From positions 48,712,722 to 48,776,721 of the forward strand of contig OX365952.1 in the NCBI GenBank assembly GCA_947247005.1: DNA of 64,000 nucleotides. The letters are read 5' to 3'. The notes beneath the pieces are model-generated. The model saw only the letters and a list, made by a program, of their open reading frames with translations, did not search any database and was not told where the DNA came from. Positions 22,571-35,768 of the stretch are shown here, one piece after another; position 1 is the first letter of the stretch, and each line of letters starts with the position of its first letter. The position numbers and the translations under genes were made by a program. This DNA is from Spisula solida (Eukaryota; Mollusca; Bivalvia; Venerida; Mactridae).

Positions 22571-24235
22571 TAGCTCACCTGTCACAAAGTGACAGAGTGA
22601 GCTTTTGTGATCACTCTTCGTCCGTCGTCCGTCGTCCGTCCGTCCGTCAACAATTGGCTTGTGTAGACACTAGAGGTCACAATTTTAGCCTAATCTTTAT
22701 GAAACTTGGTCACAACGATCATCTCAACAAAATCTAGGCCAAGTTCGATATTGGGTCATTTGGGGTCAAAAACTAGGTCACTAGGTCAAATCATAGAAAA
22801 ACCTTGTGTAGTCACTATAGGTCACAATTTTGATTTAATCTTTATGACACTTGGTCACAATGATCATCTCAACAAAATCTAGGTCAAGTTCGATAATGGG
22901 TCATCTGGGGTCAAAAACTAGGTCACTAGGTCAAATCATAGAAAAACCTTGTGTAGTCACTGGAGGTCACCATTTTGACTTAATCTTTATGAAACTTGGT
23001 CACAATGATCATCTGAACAAAATCTAGGTCAAGTTTGATATTGGGTCATCTGGGGTCAAAAACTAGGTCACAAGGTCAAATCATAGAAAAACCTTGTGTA
23101 GTCGCTAGAGGTCACAATTTTTACTTAATCTTTATGAAACTCAGTCACAATGATCATGTCAACAAAATCTAGGTCAAGTTCGATAATGGGTCATCCTGGG
23201 TCAAAAACTAGGTCATTAGGTCAAATCATAGAAAAACCTTGTGTAGTCACTAGAGGTCGTAATTTTGACTTAATCTTTATGAAATTCAGTCACAATGATC
23301 ATCTCAACAAAATCTAGGTCAATTTCGATATTGGGTTATCCGGGGTCAAAAACTAGGTCACAAGGTCAAATCATAGAAAAACCTTGTGTAGTCACTAGAG
23401 GTCACAATTTTGACTTAATCTTTATGAAACTTGGTCACAATGATCATCTGTACAAAATCTAGGTCAAGTTTGATATTGGGTCATCCGGGGTCAAAAACTA
23501 GGTCACAAGGTCAAATCATAGAAAAACCTTGTGTAGTCACTAGAGGTCATGATTTTGACTAAATCTTTATGAAACTCAGTCACAATGATCATCTCGATAA
23601 AATCTAGGTCAAGTTGGATATTGGGTCATCCGGGGTCAAAATCTAGGTCACAAGGTAAAATCATAGAAAAACCTTGTGTAGTCACTAGAGGTCACAATTT
23701 TGGTCTAATCTTTATGAAACTCAGTCACAATGATCATCTTAACATAGTCTAGGTCAGGATCGATATTGGGTCATTCGGGGTCAAAAACTAGGTCACAAGG
23801 TCAAATAATAGAAAAACTTTGTGTAGTCACTAGAGGTCACAATATTGGCCTAATCTGTATGAAACTTGGTCACAATGATCATCTCAACAAAATCTAGGTC
23901 AAGTTCGATATTGAGTCATCCGGGGTAAAGAACTAGGTCACATGGTCAAATCATAGAAAAACCTTTTGTAGTCACTAGAGGTCACAATTTCGACCTTATC
24001 TTTATGAAACTTAGTCACAATGATCATCTCAACAAAATCTAGGTCAAGTTTGATATTGGTTTATTTGGGGTAAAAAACTAGGTCATTAGGTCAAATCATA
24101 TAAAAACCTTGTGTAGTCACTAGAGGTCACGATATTGGCCTAATCTGTATGAAACTTGGTCACAATGATCATCTGAACAAAATCTAGGTCAAGTTCGACA
24201 GGTGAGCGACCTAGGGCCCTTTGGGCCCTTTTGTT
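22571..24235 (+). mobile_element. HINE-like element, family A copy 2 (about ten 145-bp units)
   Basis: Left end TAGCTCACCTGTCACAAAG and right end GACAGGTGAGCGACC, then GGGCCCTTTGGGCCC and TTTTGTT. A CCGTCGTCCGTCGTCC tract follows the left end. The core has a 145-bp period (CACAATGATC at 22856, 23001 and 23146). Units contain AGGTCACAAGGTCA, a DR2 arrangement. Longest family A copy here. Confidence 0.8.
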
Positions 24236-24792
24236 CAATAAATTTAATCAAATATCCAAAATTCCGATTTAGTTGAAAATTAGTCCACTTTTCTAGCTAT
24301 GCCTTACTCGAAAATTCACTTAACACGTAAATTTCACCGATGAAGTAACAATCAGCATGTCATTGCATAACAAACCTTTATGACACCTCAGGAGAGTTGT
24401 CACTTCAATAAGCAATTGATAATTGCCCAAATTAGGTGCGAAAACATCGCGACACGTTTCTCGTTACCACTCCACTTTGCGATTTGGGAAACTTGGCAGG
24501 TATGCTATTACATCTTGGAATATAAAGAAACTTGGTTGTGTGGCAACAAAAATTAGTTTACTAGTAAATCAAAGAAATTGCTTGTGAACACTTCCGTGTC
24601 TAAAGAGTTATTTTAAGGCAAAATTATTGAAATTCAATGCAATCATTCAGAATTTGGAGTTACATTATTTGAACCAGCCATATCCCCTATTATTGGACCT
24701 GTTTGTAGTTGAAGGTGAGCGAACCAGGCTTCCCATTGTCGAATTGCCATGTTTCCTTGTGTTATTACTATGTACGATTTAGTATTATGATT

Positions 24793-25044
24793 CAGGGGTC
24801 CTACAATTCCGGAATAATCTGGACATTCAGATTTGCTGCATAAGAAAGACGTATCTTTTCTGCACAAAATAACAGTTATTTGACGAAAACATTCTATGAA
24901 TTGACAAAGTTATGGTCATTTGAAGTTCCATAATCTGAAATTTAACAATAAAACAATGTTTGAAACCTAGTTGAGGTGTAGGGATGTGTGCTAATGGCAA
25001 CCAAAACTTACTTGTGACTCGTTTTCAGGTCAGTAGAACCCCTG
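24793..25044 (+). mobile_element. hAT-like MITE (CAGGGGTCCTAC ends)
   Basis: CAGGGGTCCTAC at the left and GTAGAACCCCTG at the right are inverted copies with one mismatch. ATGATT flanks both ends directly. The interior contains GTTATTTGACGAAAAC and AGTTATGGTCATTTGAA, shared with fragments at 8766, 32427 and 36602. Confidence 0.7.
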
Positions 25045-25298
25045 ATGATTTTTTAAAGTATTTTAGTGTTGTGGTATCTTGTTTGTTATTGAATATTATG
25101 ATATACATTTGTAATCAGAAATTTAAATATATTTGCGAGAGTTAATGAACATGTATATATGTAAATAAATACATATCATCACTGCATGCGTTGTGTTTTT
25201 GTCTGATGGTCATTTCCATATTTATGCTGCAAAACATTGAAGTACATATAGTTAAAAAACGTATTATTACATTGTACACCTTGAGTTCACCTCTATAA

Positions 25299-25567
25299 TA
25301 ATGCCCTCCATCATTGATGAGGGGGTATAATGCTTTGTACATGTCTGTCGGTCGGTCTGTGTGTCGGTCGATAAACCAAATAGTTTCTGTTCAATAATTC
25401 AAGAACGCTTTGCCCTAGGATTTTACATGGAGGTTAGTCATCAACAGTAGATGACCCCTGTTGATTTTGCGGTCAGTAGGTGAAAGGTGAAGGTCACTGT
25501 GACCTTTACCATTTCTGACTATTGGGCTGCCATAGTGGGCTTACGTGTTTTACCAACATCTCTTGTT
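25299..25567 (+). mobile_element. HINE-like element, family E
   Basis: The left end carries the small hairpin CCCTCCATCATTGATGAGGG and a GTCGGTCGGTCTGTG tract. The right end is ACGTGTTTTACCAACATCTC followed by TTGTTC. One core unit only. It holds an exact AGGTCACTGTGACCT palindrome at 25491-25505. Other copies are at 7803, 52346 (minus) and 52889. Confidence 0.6.
25491..25505. promoter_or_regulatory. Perfect IR3 AGGTCA palindrome in family E repeat
   Basis: AGGTCACTGTGACCT is identical to the site at 7920-7934 in another copy of the family. The match to the consensus steroid-receptor element is exact. No nearby gene is recognised; function unproven. Confidence 0.3.
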
Positions 25568-25599
25568 CTAAACTCCCATTACCCAAGAAGGAGACAATT

Positions 25600-28050
25600 T
25601 GACTGTCGAAGACATTTTCAACTGTGATCAGTCTAATACTTCGGTTACAAATTACCCGTATGATGTCTGTGTACACTTCGGTTTCAAATCACTTGGAAGA
25701 TGTCCGTGTACACAATTTCAGACATCGTAAGGATCCATGCTGTCTGATGAGTATAGCAATGCATATATTGAAGGCCGCTCGAAAATACGGCCCGATCCCT
25801 CCATTCGGGCGTAAAACATCACGTCTTGTTGACGGCCGGGTTTTCAAGGTTTCAATTTGTTTTGAACTGCTTGGTCGGTGAGGTATTTGTTAAATATGAT
25901 GTATTGTATATCTATGACGAGGAAATGAGAATTATAAAGGATATTTGAACTATTTACGAAGAGAAAACTACCGGAAGGTAGCAAAACAGGCGAGTTTCGG
26001 TGCGTTTTTCACGAATGTAACAAAAAACTACAAGTGCTATGAATATTAAAATGCATCACGGTCGAGGGGCATTTATTGTTGGTCATCCTCGGCCAATTCT
26101 CAATCTCATAGTTTTAAAATTAAAAGAATGATGAAGCAAAACATCATATTGACCATAACAACAATCCGCTTTTCCGCACTGCTCTGTCGTAATCGATCAG
26201 CACACTCAAAATTACGCTTAGACAGGGTGCTTCTGTGCACTGGAATGTTTGGCACATGGAAACATGCACAGTATCTCATTCGAAGAAAGGGTTCAACCCA
26301 AAGAGCTCCTGATGATAATTATGATCTTGGCTAAACCATTATATTAATGTTTATTAAGGTGATTGGATACTCTTTAGTTGACCGGAAGTTTAGAAATTGG
26401 TGTAAATTAGACGTATTGAAAGCGTCTGACTACCATGATGATAAAATAAGAAAAACTTAAAATTGATGTGTCCGAGTGAGCATGTTCTCATATCTTAAAA
26501 TCGCGCATTTACTGTAAAGTTGTTACTATATTATTCTATAATAAGCTTGCAGAGTAAAACTATAGCTGAAATTGTACGTGCCATTTATTCCAAACGTTGA
26601 AACACCAACACTCGCGAATACTAGCTACAACGTATGTGAAACGTAATATAATGTGCCCACACAACATTTTATCCAAGTTTTAACATTTGTTTAGCAAGCA
26701 TCCCGACTACTTAAGAGGAAGGTTAGTTTGCATTTATTTGGTAATAATATAGACTAGCTAATACAAAAGAGCATTGGTTCATCTTTAAATATACACATTT
26801 TTCAAAAACAAATTATCGCGAAAACTGGATACAACGTATTCAAAACCTTGATGTATTTTGTAAACTCTCCTGGTTTTCGACATTTCCGAAATCACTAAAG
26901 TGTCAGTTTAAAAAATCTAGCCGAGCAACTGCCATGAAATTTGGGACAAAACTTCTATAATAGTTACTCTACTGGATGCATTTACGAAATCAGTATGTTG
27001 TTCAACTATATTTTTCGTATAACTTAAAAATGAAAAATCACATATTTTAAAATATCATTTAAAGATACATATAACATGCATAGTCTAAAACAAACGTTAT
27101 CGTGTGATTCCGTATATACGAAATTTCGTGCATGCCAAGTTTCATGGAATTATATGTCCAACTTTTTCGGTGAAATGCAAGTATCCGTTTTTAGGGGGGT
27201 TCCCCAAAATCTAAAAATATCTTGAAAACTAGCCGAGCAAAACTGTTATGGGTTTGCACAATCACTATCATGAGTGTGTTCTTCATAAAAATCAGGTGTT
27301 TGATACCTCTTGTACAGAAAAAATTAAGAGTATGGAATTACCTTAAGTAGATAACATATTTGATTTATATCAAATTATAATCAATACACATCTGACAAAC
27401 TGTTGCACTATAGTGTTTAAACAATCAATACCATGTGCAATGTATTTCAATGTAATAAACGGCATACCTGTGCATTTTTTCATATATTACATAATTATTT
27501 CATAATAGCAAAGAATATGATTTTTGAAAATAGCACGTCCCTTGTTAAAAAATAAAACTAAGGGAAGTAACTGGTGCGAATACTTCGGACCGCAAATACG
27601 TCGATTAATGTCGCATTGGTAACGTACATAAGCGTCTATCGACTAAGACGATTATTTTTCTATTTTCGCTGCTGCTGCTGCATAATCTGCAAAACTTGCG
27701 AGATTTCACCTATTTTGGTGGTTGCCTTGGATTTTAACAACTTTGCATCTTGTGCTAACCAGGTACGTGTTTGATAGTTCTATGTTAAGTGTATCTGCGA
27801 CCTTTTTAAAACGAATGGCGTTTCAATTTTTGCAGAATTTTGATGATTTATTATGAGTCTATGACAACGACTGGGAACCAGTAGCACTTGCAGATAATGT
27901 AGAGGAAACATTATAATTCTGCAAAAAATACAGTCTTGCCTTACAGTAGAAAGGAAGGACAGGATTCTATGCACCCCCTAGACAGATAAGCTGTCTCCAA
28001 GTGGCTGCTTTAAATTTTGACAGTCCAGCCACTGCAGACAGACCCAGTCC
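25600..28050. other. Non-coding stretch, no recognised feature
   Basis: AT-rich DNA without a recognisable gene. An open frame at 27574-27774 ends near a good donor-like CAG|GTACGT (27761-27768) and could be a 5' non-coding exon, but nothing else supports it. Confidence 0.4.
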
Positions 28051-28057
28051 TGCAACT

Positions 28058-28112
28058 ATGACTTTCGGTTTGGTTTTTAACATTTAGACTTTCGTTTTCA
28101 AACCGAAGTCAT
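28058..28112. repeat. Hairpin ATGACTTTCGGTTTG / CAAACCGAAGTCAT
   Basis: The two arms are inverted copies with one extra base, separated by about 26 bases. Probably a small fold-back element. Confidence 0.5.
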
Positions 28113-29748
28113 ACTGAAAAGCTCAATTTCCTATCGCACGATTCCCCTGGAATTTACAGCGGAAGGTTTTACATTAAAATCAAACTGAATTTTACTTGTC
28201 ACGCCGTTATAATCCAATATTGTTAAACCTAAACCATTATTGTACTTATAATCTCAAATTGTTACCTTGCGAAATGTGTTTTACATCCAATAATCTTAAT
28301 AATCCAAATACCGGTTCAATATTTACACTCGTTGACTTTCAATAACCAAAACACGTTGACCGCATAAATGCATATCGTGGTGGTATGGGTTGTGGCGCGG
28401 TATCAGAAATGGCGCCCCTGAGATTAGTGGTCTTTTCTTGAGTTTAAGACCCAAAATGACATACATTTCCAGTATATTTTTGGAAGGATGTATGGTTTTG
28501 GTCTGTAATGCTAATAAACAATGTTCAAAGTAAAATTTGGTGCTTTTAGAACTCGAAAGGTATGCTGTACCCATATTTGTTGTTATTTTCTTAAGTCACT
28601 TTATTCATCACATATCGTAATCCCACAAATTTGTAAAATGAAATTTTAACTTCAATTATTTTTTGTAAAGAGCACTGGCATCCATGTTAACACCATGTAA
28701 CATGATTAAAATGTCCTACACACTGTCAAACACAGGAAATGGTGTCCAGAAGGATGTAACTTTCTTATTAAGAAAAACTGAAAAAAATAGTCAAAATCTG
28801 AAATAATATGTTTTGAAAATTTTGTTAATATTAACTGTCATTGATATTTTCGGCATTCCCAAGTCAAGTTGGTGACAGATTAGACTATGCAAATGCCATG
28901 AATGATTCTTACATGACAGTAATAGATGATTTAACACTTGTTTGGACATCTTCAAGTTGTCTTGGTGACTCAAAAAGTATAATGGCAATTAGTAACCAGT
29001 GCAATTCTGTCTCGATACTAATTATTGATTTATTATCTAAGAAGTATACAAACTAAGCTAACTACTATATAAAAATGGACTATATAGCCATAAAATAAAA
29101 TTGGAAACAACTACATCATGAATCCTTTTATTTTTTTATCACTTGACATAATAAGCTGAGCGTGTCTTTCATTGTAATGGTCATACAAGATGCATTAATG
29201 GAATTGACTATCGATATTTAGTGTCAACATGTTCCCATTGAATTGCCCTATCATTGCTCAATCACTTTAATTATGAACGTTTTATATTAATAACAAAATA
29301 ATGACGTAAACTGTTAAGTGCGCCATTTCCAATACCACGGGGATACAGTGATCTGATTGGATGAAGTAAAATATTGGTCGATACTTGATTACACTTTTTT
29401 TGTAAACGAAAATTGTAGTATTACCAGTAAGTGTAATGTTTTCATTTAATTTGATTGGCCCGATTTGTAATATTGACGCGACCAAAGCGCTTACACAACC
29501 GTGTAACACAGCGGCGGGCGGAACCAGCTGACACTCGTGTTTGTATCGTTTAATTCAGCTTTAATTCAGATTTAACTTGTATACATTGAGTTTAACTATT
29601 GCATTATAAGTGTAAGTGTTTGATATGTAAGTTTATTTTATATATACATTTATATTTCGACGCAAGAACACATAAATTATCTTTGTAATTTTAATTTGCG
29701 AAAGGAGATTGAGCATTCCCGTCTAGACGTTGGATACTGCCAATCATC

Positions 29749-29784
29749 AAAGTAACTCAGTATTCATCACGTCTAGATTTCTGG
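29749..29784 (+). repeat. Left member of a distant inverted pair
   Basis: AAAGTAACTCAGTATTC followed by ACGTCTAGATTTCTGG recurs in inverted orientation at 34822-34865, 5.1 kb away. The right copy has an 8-base expansion in the middle. Could be terminal repeats of one large element or two copies of one small repeat. Confidence 0.5.
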
Positions 29785-31034
29785 ACTACAGACAGACTGA
29801 AAAGGTACCAAAATACGGTAAGAGTTTCCGCAGAGTATCTGCGCTCAACTCCTTCAGCACTTAAAAAATATAGTAACCACCATGAAATATATACCATGTC
29901 CACTAAGAATGAACCTTTTTCTTGCGATATCCACCGAATTTTTTTTTTAAATTCCACAGCAACATGTTCATTCGACAACTTAAACACGGCTATATCGCAA
30001 TTATGACCTCAATTTCGACCATCGTCGTTGTCGTCAAACCGTCATTAATTAGCTCATCGACCAATCAGAATACTCATGCATTGGCGCACTCAATTTCTTA
30101 CAAACGGACACAGTAAAAAAATTAAACGAGCTGAACCATAAAATGAGCTCGCTTAAAGCTAACAAACTGAAAATTAACGAACTTTTATAGTGGAATTAAG
30201 ATGATTTTGCTAGTAAACAACAAACAAACCAAAAACACGATGATTTATAGCTTTTTGGGGCTCGTTTTAATGATTCAAACCATGTTTATCATAGAATTCC
30301 AGTCAGTCTTTAAACTTGTACTGTTTACATGAGATTTACGGCTACAACGGAACAGAGCCAAAAAATGCCAGAATTTGGCGTTAAATGAAAAATTCATGAA
30401 AATTAAAAATGCACTGGATTTGGGGCACATATGCCATTATGGTTTCGACGCATATATACAGGCTATCCCTGTGTAGATTGTGTCGAAATGGTTTGACTAA
30501 TGCACCCCCGTGCTCGGTCATGATGTGTTCGTCCCTTTTTTTGGTGTGAACCTTTTTTAATCGGTTTTGTCTCAGAACGGCCCGCTTACAAGAAAGGCCC
30601 AGAATAAATGTACCAGAATGTAAGGCGATTAAACTGATCCTTCTTGGTTAGTGGGCTGTTCTGGGAAGTGGGCCTTTCTGACCCTGCTTCTTTTAATCAG
30701 ATACAAAAATTGCCAATCAATGAGTTTATAGGAAGCATGCTATTTATCAGTTAATATCATGCAGGCGTTTGATCCAAGGGTCAGAATTTGTCATATAGCT
30801 GCTACTAATGATTTTTAGATAGTTACAGTTGATGTCGCACTAGTTATGGACTAGTCTAGGGTCAGTCAATTTAAACCACACCCCCTCCCCCCTACCAACT
30901 GCGGGGGTTACGGGGAACTGTCCTGTGTTTTTACCTTTTTGATGTCCACACAGCAGTGGTTGTGAGTGCTGGCTTTTGTTTTGCACCAAAGTTTGTAGAG
31001 GAGAAATAAAGCTGTGTCTAAAAATAGCCGAATT

Positions 31035-31070
31035 ATGTCTGAAGACCCATTATGCATTGCGCATGCTTTG
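31035..31070 (+). CDS. Weak candidate first coding exon (12 codons)
   Basis: ATG followed by 11 sense codons (MSEDPLCIAHAL) runs straight into a consensus donor, TTG|GTAAGT. No matching downstream exon can be assigned from sequence alone, and 12 codons carry little information. Recorded because the donor is the best in the gene-poor part of the window. Confidence 0.2.
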
Positions 31071-31964
31071 GTAAGTATCGGCTGTTTCCGTTTTATCGCG
31101 TTCAGTTAACTCTGTTTTTTTCGTCATTATAGTTTACCGTAGAAGTGTATCCAAAACTAACAGAGTTCAAACCTAAAGCATGGATCCTTTGATACAGCCA
31201 TTTAGTGACCTACTTTTACTATATATATAACGTCTTGATATTTAAATGTCATTTCTCAGAAAGAGACAATATCTTTTCCGTCTTGTCAGTCTGGGACAAG
31301 TAATTTTTTATTAGGATGAGTAAACTGTAAAATCCAGAGACTCGGTGTTTTGTTTTTGGTTGGTATATATTTCAGACTTGGGAACTTGATCTCTTCTCCT
31401 TACAGAAATATAGACAGTCTAACGACCAATTAGGTGTTGAAACTTCTGACAATAGATGATCTATATTTTCCTGTTGAAATTGAATTCCTGTGAGAATTGC
31501 TACAGGAAACTTCATCTTTTGAATATCTTCAATTTGTGTGCTTATTGTGTTGTACCAAGGTCTGAGTCTGACTCACTCTGTATGGATATTATAAAATATT
31601 AATAAGTTTCAGGTTTATAGTATAAAATTTACCTTTATAGAAGTATTTATCTAAGTAAAAGAAAGTTTGTTGGGCGTCAAAATTGGTCTGTGAATAAGTT
31701 GTTTGATCTTGGGTATAAGGTTCAATTTTAAGCATGTACATGTCATACAAGCAGCTGTTTTGATATAATATATGCCTTCTGTTGATTTTTATTTCAGTTT
31801 ACAAATCTATGGAATTCAATTAAATGATATTTATCTAGTTGCATCTCATTCATTTATTATTGCATGGAATTGTGTTTGTGAATGGAAATCTTAATTGGGC
31901 TATATTATTGTAGCATATGTTACAAATAATTACATGACTGTGTCATGTATAATGTTGGAATTTT

Positions 31965-32235
31965 TATGCCCCCGTATCGATAGTTCGGGAGGCATATAGT
32001 GATTCACCTGTCCGTTCGTCCGTCCGGTTAACCCAAATTGACCGTTTCTTCTAGCATTAATATTGCTTGCTACAAAGCTTCCATACTTGCATGGATGTTG
32101 TGTATGAACACTCTCCACATGCCTGTATCACCTAACCCCATTTTGACCTTCACCTTGACCTAATTTTGGACTTAGACTTATTTATGGACAAGGCTTCCAC
32201 AGGGGGCATAAGCGTTTATTGAACGCAGTCTTGTT
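31965..32235 (+). mobile_element. HINE-like element, family D copy 1
   Basis: TATGCCCCC at the left is mirrored exactly by GGGGGCATA near the right end, followed by the hairpin GCGTT-TATTG-AACGC and AGTCTTGTT. A CCGTTCGTCCGTCCGG tract follows the left end. The single core unit includes TGACCTTCACCTTGACCTAA, three half-sites in tandem on the minus strand. Copy 2 is at 51460-51755. Confidence 0.7.
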
Positions 32236-32426
32236 TAATTACATGACTTGTACTTGCCTTACAGGTTTGTTCCAAACCCTATTGCTAATATTTTAGCAAA
32301 ATGTTAAACTTGAACCCGCAGTTTTCTTGTTAAAGTCAGGGAGTTTAAAGCAAGATAATTACTAGAGCCAATTTGTTTATGTCTGTTAAAGTATCCACTT
32401 TGTCAGGCTGTGTGTCATTCAGGAAT

Positions 32427-32560
32427 CAGGGGAGCAACAATTCCGAATAATCCGGAAATCTGTCTGGAAAACTGCCTGGATATCCATAATCTGAAAGCTG
32501 ATTTAAGCAGTTCTAACATAATACAAGCCATAACACAATAATGACCAAACCGTTTAACAC
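32427..32560 (+). mobile_element. hAT-like MITE fragment
   Basis: CAGGGGAGCAACAATTCCGA resembles the left end of the CAGGGGT family; only this part is recognisable. Confidence 0.35.
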
Positions 32561-33073
32561 CTGTAGTGGTTTAAAGTCACCATACTGGGGGAAAGCCTGG
32601 AATTCCCACAGCACTAATCTTTGTACCACTGTATCAACTAAACAAGAAAACCTAGATTATTATTTATTTACATTGAGTACTTTAGTTTTAAATTATGTAA
32701 TAGTCAAATAGTTTCCTGCGGCTGATAACTTAGTTGTATTGTTTATGATGTGTTTTTTTGCAGTTTGGATGCAATTCGAATTTATTCCGGTGTAAGTTTA
32801 AATGTATGTTTCTGTCAAAATAATTCCAATACATGTAACAATACCGATCAATCTAACAACAAATGCCATGATGAGATCTAAATCGTATTTAGTTTAAACA
32901 AACAATTATCCTCCAATTATTTGGTTGTGTTAAATGTATGTGCCGAACGAATGAACAAATTCAAAATAATTAGAAAAACATTTATTATGTATCAATACCA
33001 TGCTTCTGTTAATCTTGCGATGTGTTCTCTACGGGATGTAGTCCATCGCCCACTATATTAATGACCGGGATGA

Positions 33074-33308
33074 TAATGCAGCTGCAGACACCTGCTGTTT
33101 AGATTCGTGGTCTCGTGTTCACAGTGAAATTTCGGAATAGTTCTGATTTCTTTGGTAAATAAACTATTGTAATGCGATAAAGACCAATGTTATCCGCATG
33201 GAATAATGGAATAGTCTGGTTCACAACATTCTTACAAAATGCTTCTTTTTTGGATGTATTTTTTTTAAATCGTAAACCATCGAGAACATGTCACGTGCCC
33301 TTCCATGG
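33074..33308 (+). repeat. Dispersed repeat shared with intron 3 element
   Basis: About 230 bp closely match 10521-10747: both have ATGCAGCTGCAG, CACCTGCTGTTTAGATTC, GTAAACCATCGAGAACATGT and CACGTGCCC in the same order, with a few small indels. This shows that the intron 3 element is a dispersed family. Confidence 0.7.
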
Positions 33309-33334
33309 TCATTTTACTTCTGGCAATCCAATAT

Positions 33335-33359
33335 AACCTGCGGCTCAAGGCCGCAGGTT
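33335..33359. repeat. Perfect 10-bp stem palindrome
   Basis: AACCTGCGGC and GCCGCAGGTT are exact inverted copies around a five-base TCAAG loop. Unusually GC-rich for this AT-rich DNA. It sits 26 bases after the repeat copy at 33074-33308. No T run follows and no gene precedes it. Confidence 0.6.
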
Positions 33360-34821
33360 AAACAAACTATAAGAACTGTAATCTCTAAGAAAATATTCAT
33401 TCTTCTATTTGCAGGTTACACTAGTAATATGTGCCGCGCAAGCATTAATTTTTTTTTACATGTACCTTAAGTCCAAATCTGTTAGCTTTTTCACTAAGAT
33501 AGAATGTTTTGTGAATACCCGCTCATATAATATATACATGTAGCTCATATTATCTATTCATTGAAAATTATATAATTAAAAGTTCATCCATGGTCATACC
33601 TTTCAGAAGTTTTAATAGGGAGATTTGTAGTTCAAATGGCCAACTATATTTTTATCCATGTAATCATGAAAACTTTAACCACCACAATATGGTATCATTG
33701 AGTGTAAGATGCTTATTGTTAAGTGGCGGTTGCAACCTGATGTACTTGCAAGTATATGCTGTAAAACTTGGGAATCTAAGTGTGATGAGTGCTGCCTCCG
33801 TATAGATTTGGGAGCACATAGCACTTAAGTGTAACATGCGTGTCTTTACTGCCAACTTACAAAGTGTTTGAGTATGTTATATGCCCTTGTTTGGACTTAG
33901 TACATAGAAATAGTGGCAAATTTTACACATAAACTGAATTTTCTCAAACACTATCAAAGCTTTCAACTTGAAAGTCAGTCAGTTGTGGAATGTGTTGACC
34001 TACATCTACTGACAAGAGGAAACAACTCAATACAGCATTTTATAAGAGTTATTCCCCTTTTCTGACTTTGAATCTTTACACAAAAATGTCAAAGACTATC
34101 AAAGGTATCCACTTGAAACTCTACTTACTTATTCACTATCACAAGAGGAGTTCATACCGACAAGGCTGGTAACTCTGTGACCTATATTTATGAGTAATCT
34201 GCCCTTGTTATACTCTTAGAATTTTGACTCACAGATGAGCAAGGTTACTACATGTATCAAGTATGAGAAAGGCGGTGCTCTTGTTAAAATTCTAAGAGAA
34301 CTATGGAAATCTGTTAAAATTAATGAAGTTCATTAACTGCTAGTTATATCATAGTTATGGCAGAAAAAAGTGCAATAACTGTAATACATGTAATGAGTGG
34401 GGCACATCCACCACATCCTCTGTTAATACAAATTACATACAAAACAAACACTCAGATTTGGATTTTATCTCCGGCTATATGCCCTCGATTAAATAAGATA
34501 ATATTGCGTTTCTGTTCTGTATCTGTAATTTAATTGCTTCTGCAGTATTCAAAGACCAGGTGTTCAGGAAATCCTGTAAGAACATTTTGTAGTAATTAAT
34601 GGAGTAAGGTTTTGAGATTAAAAGTGACTTTCTGACTTCTGAAATTATCTAGCATTCTGGTGAATGCCATTATAATTGTTACAGATGCCATAAATCAATA
34701 TAAAAACTATAATCTTTCCTCTTATTTCCTACCAATGTCATACATGTATTGTTGTTGCCAATTATAGAAGTAGGTCAAATTTTCCAGACAAATTAAATAA
34801 TTATGAACATAGTCCTGAAAG

Positions 34822-34865
34822 CCAGAAATCTAGACGTAATGAATATAATTATACTGAGTTACTTT
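34822..34865 (-). repeat. Right member of a distant inverted pair
   Basis: CCAGAAATCTAGACGTAATG and CTGAGTTACTTT are the inverted counterpart of 29749-29784. Confidence 0.5.
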
Positions 34866-35206
34866 GGAAATGGAAAGTAAAAATGTTAAAATACCAAATG
34901 GAAAGTCATATTTGTTGGACTATATAATACAAACAGAGCTTAGGATTACTGTATTACTATCTGTACAGAATAAAACTACCTATAATGCTACCAGATATAT
35001 GGAGCCCTCTCTATACCCACATCCTTGTTATAACACATCAATGGCAGGGATTTTTTTGCTCGTTAGGGAAAAGTACTCAGGTCCCGGACAAATTGGGAAA
35101 ATTTGCTGCGTTTTTAATCCAAATTAGGAATTTTTAAAATAAATAGTTAAAAACAAAACCAATTATCTTATTTGTACTTATAGCTTGTGCACGATATGCC
35201 ATGCAT

Positions 35207-35478
35207 AAGAGTTATTTTACTGATATTGTACATTTATAAGTGTTATTTTACTGACAATGCACAGAAGCGTTATTTTACTGACAATGCACAGAAGTGTTAT
35301 TTTACTGACAATGCACAGAAGTGTTATTTTACTGATAATGCACAGAAGTGTTATTTTACTGATAATGCACAGAAGTGTTATTTTACTGACAATGCACAGA
35401 AGTGTTATTTTACTGACAATGCACAGAAGTGTTATTTTACTGATAATGCACAGAAGTGTTATTTTACTGATAATGCAC
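35207..35478 (+). repeat. 27-bp minisatellite, about ten units
   Basis: The unit is GTTATTTTACTGACAATGCA plus CAGAAGT, with CAAT/TAAT variants. Because the period is a multiple of three, two frames stay open and read as nine-residue repeats (CYFTDNAQK). There is no promoter or splice context for a protein. Confidence 0.85.
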
Positions 35479-35768
35479 TATATGGTAACACATTTCAGTA
35501 TTCGTCACTAAAGAATTTTGTTTAGTATTCGGGCCCTTCTCGGGTTTGAGCCATTTACCTGGTTGAGTCACCTTCAGTAATATACTAGAACATATTATCA
35601 TTTTGCTATATTTTATATCGTAGAACCTGATTGACGTTTCTTAGCTACATGTAAGGGTGTTTGTCTAAACTGTTAGTGGCGTCCAAGTTCTACTGTAGTC
35701 ACATCTGAGTTGAACTTTTATCAGTTTTTACAGTAACAGTCATTGTATTATATAGAAATTTTGACTCC

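Noticed and set aside
27574..27774. Open frame ending near a CAG|GTACGT donor-like site
   Set aside because: It could be a 5' exon, but composition is not protein-like and no partner exon is identifiable.
35207..35478. Regular 27-bp direct repeats looking like a CRISPR array
   Set aside because: Units abut with no unique spacers, the genome is eukaryotic and there are no cas genes; it is a minisatellite.
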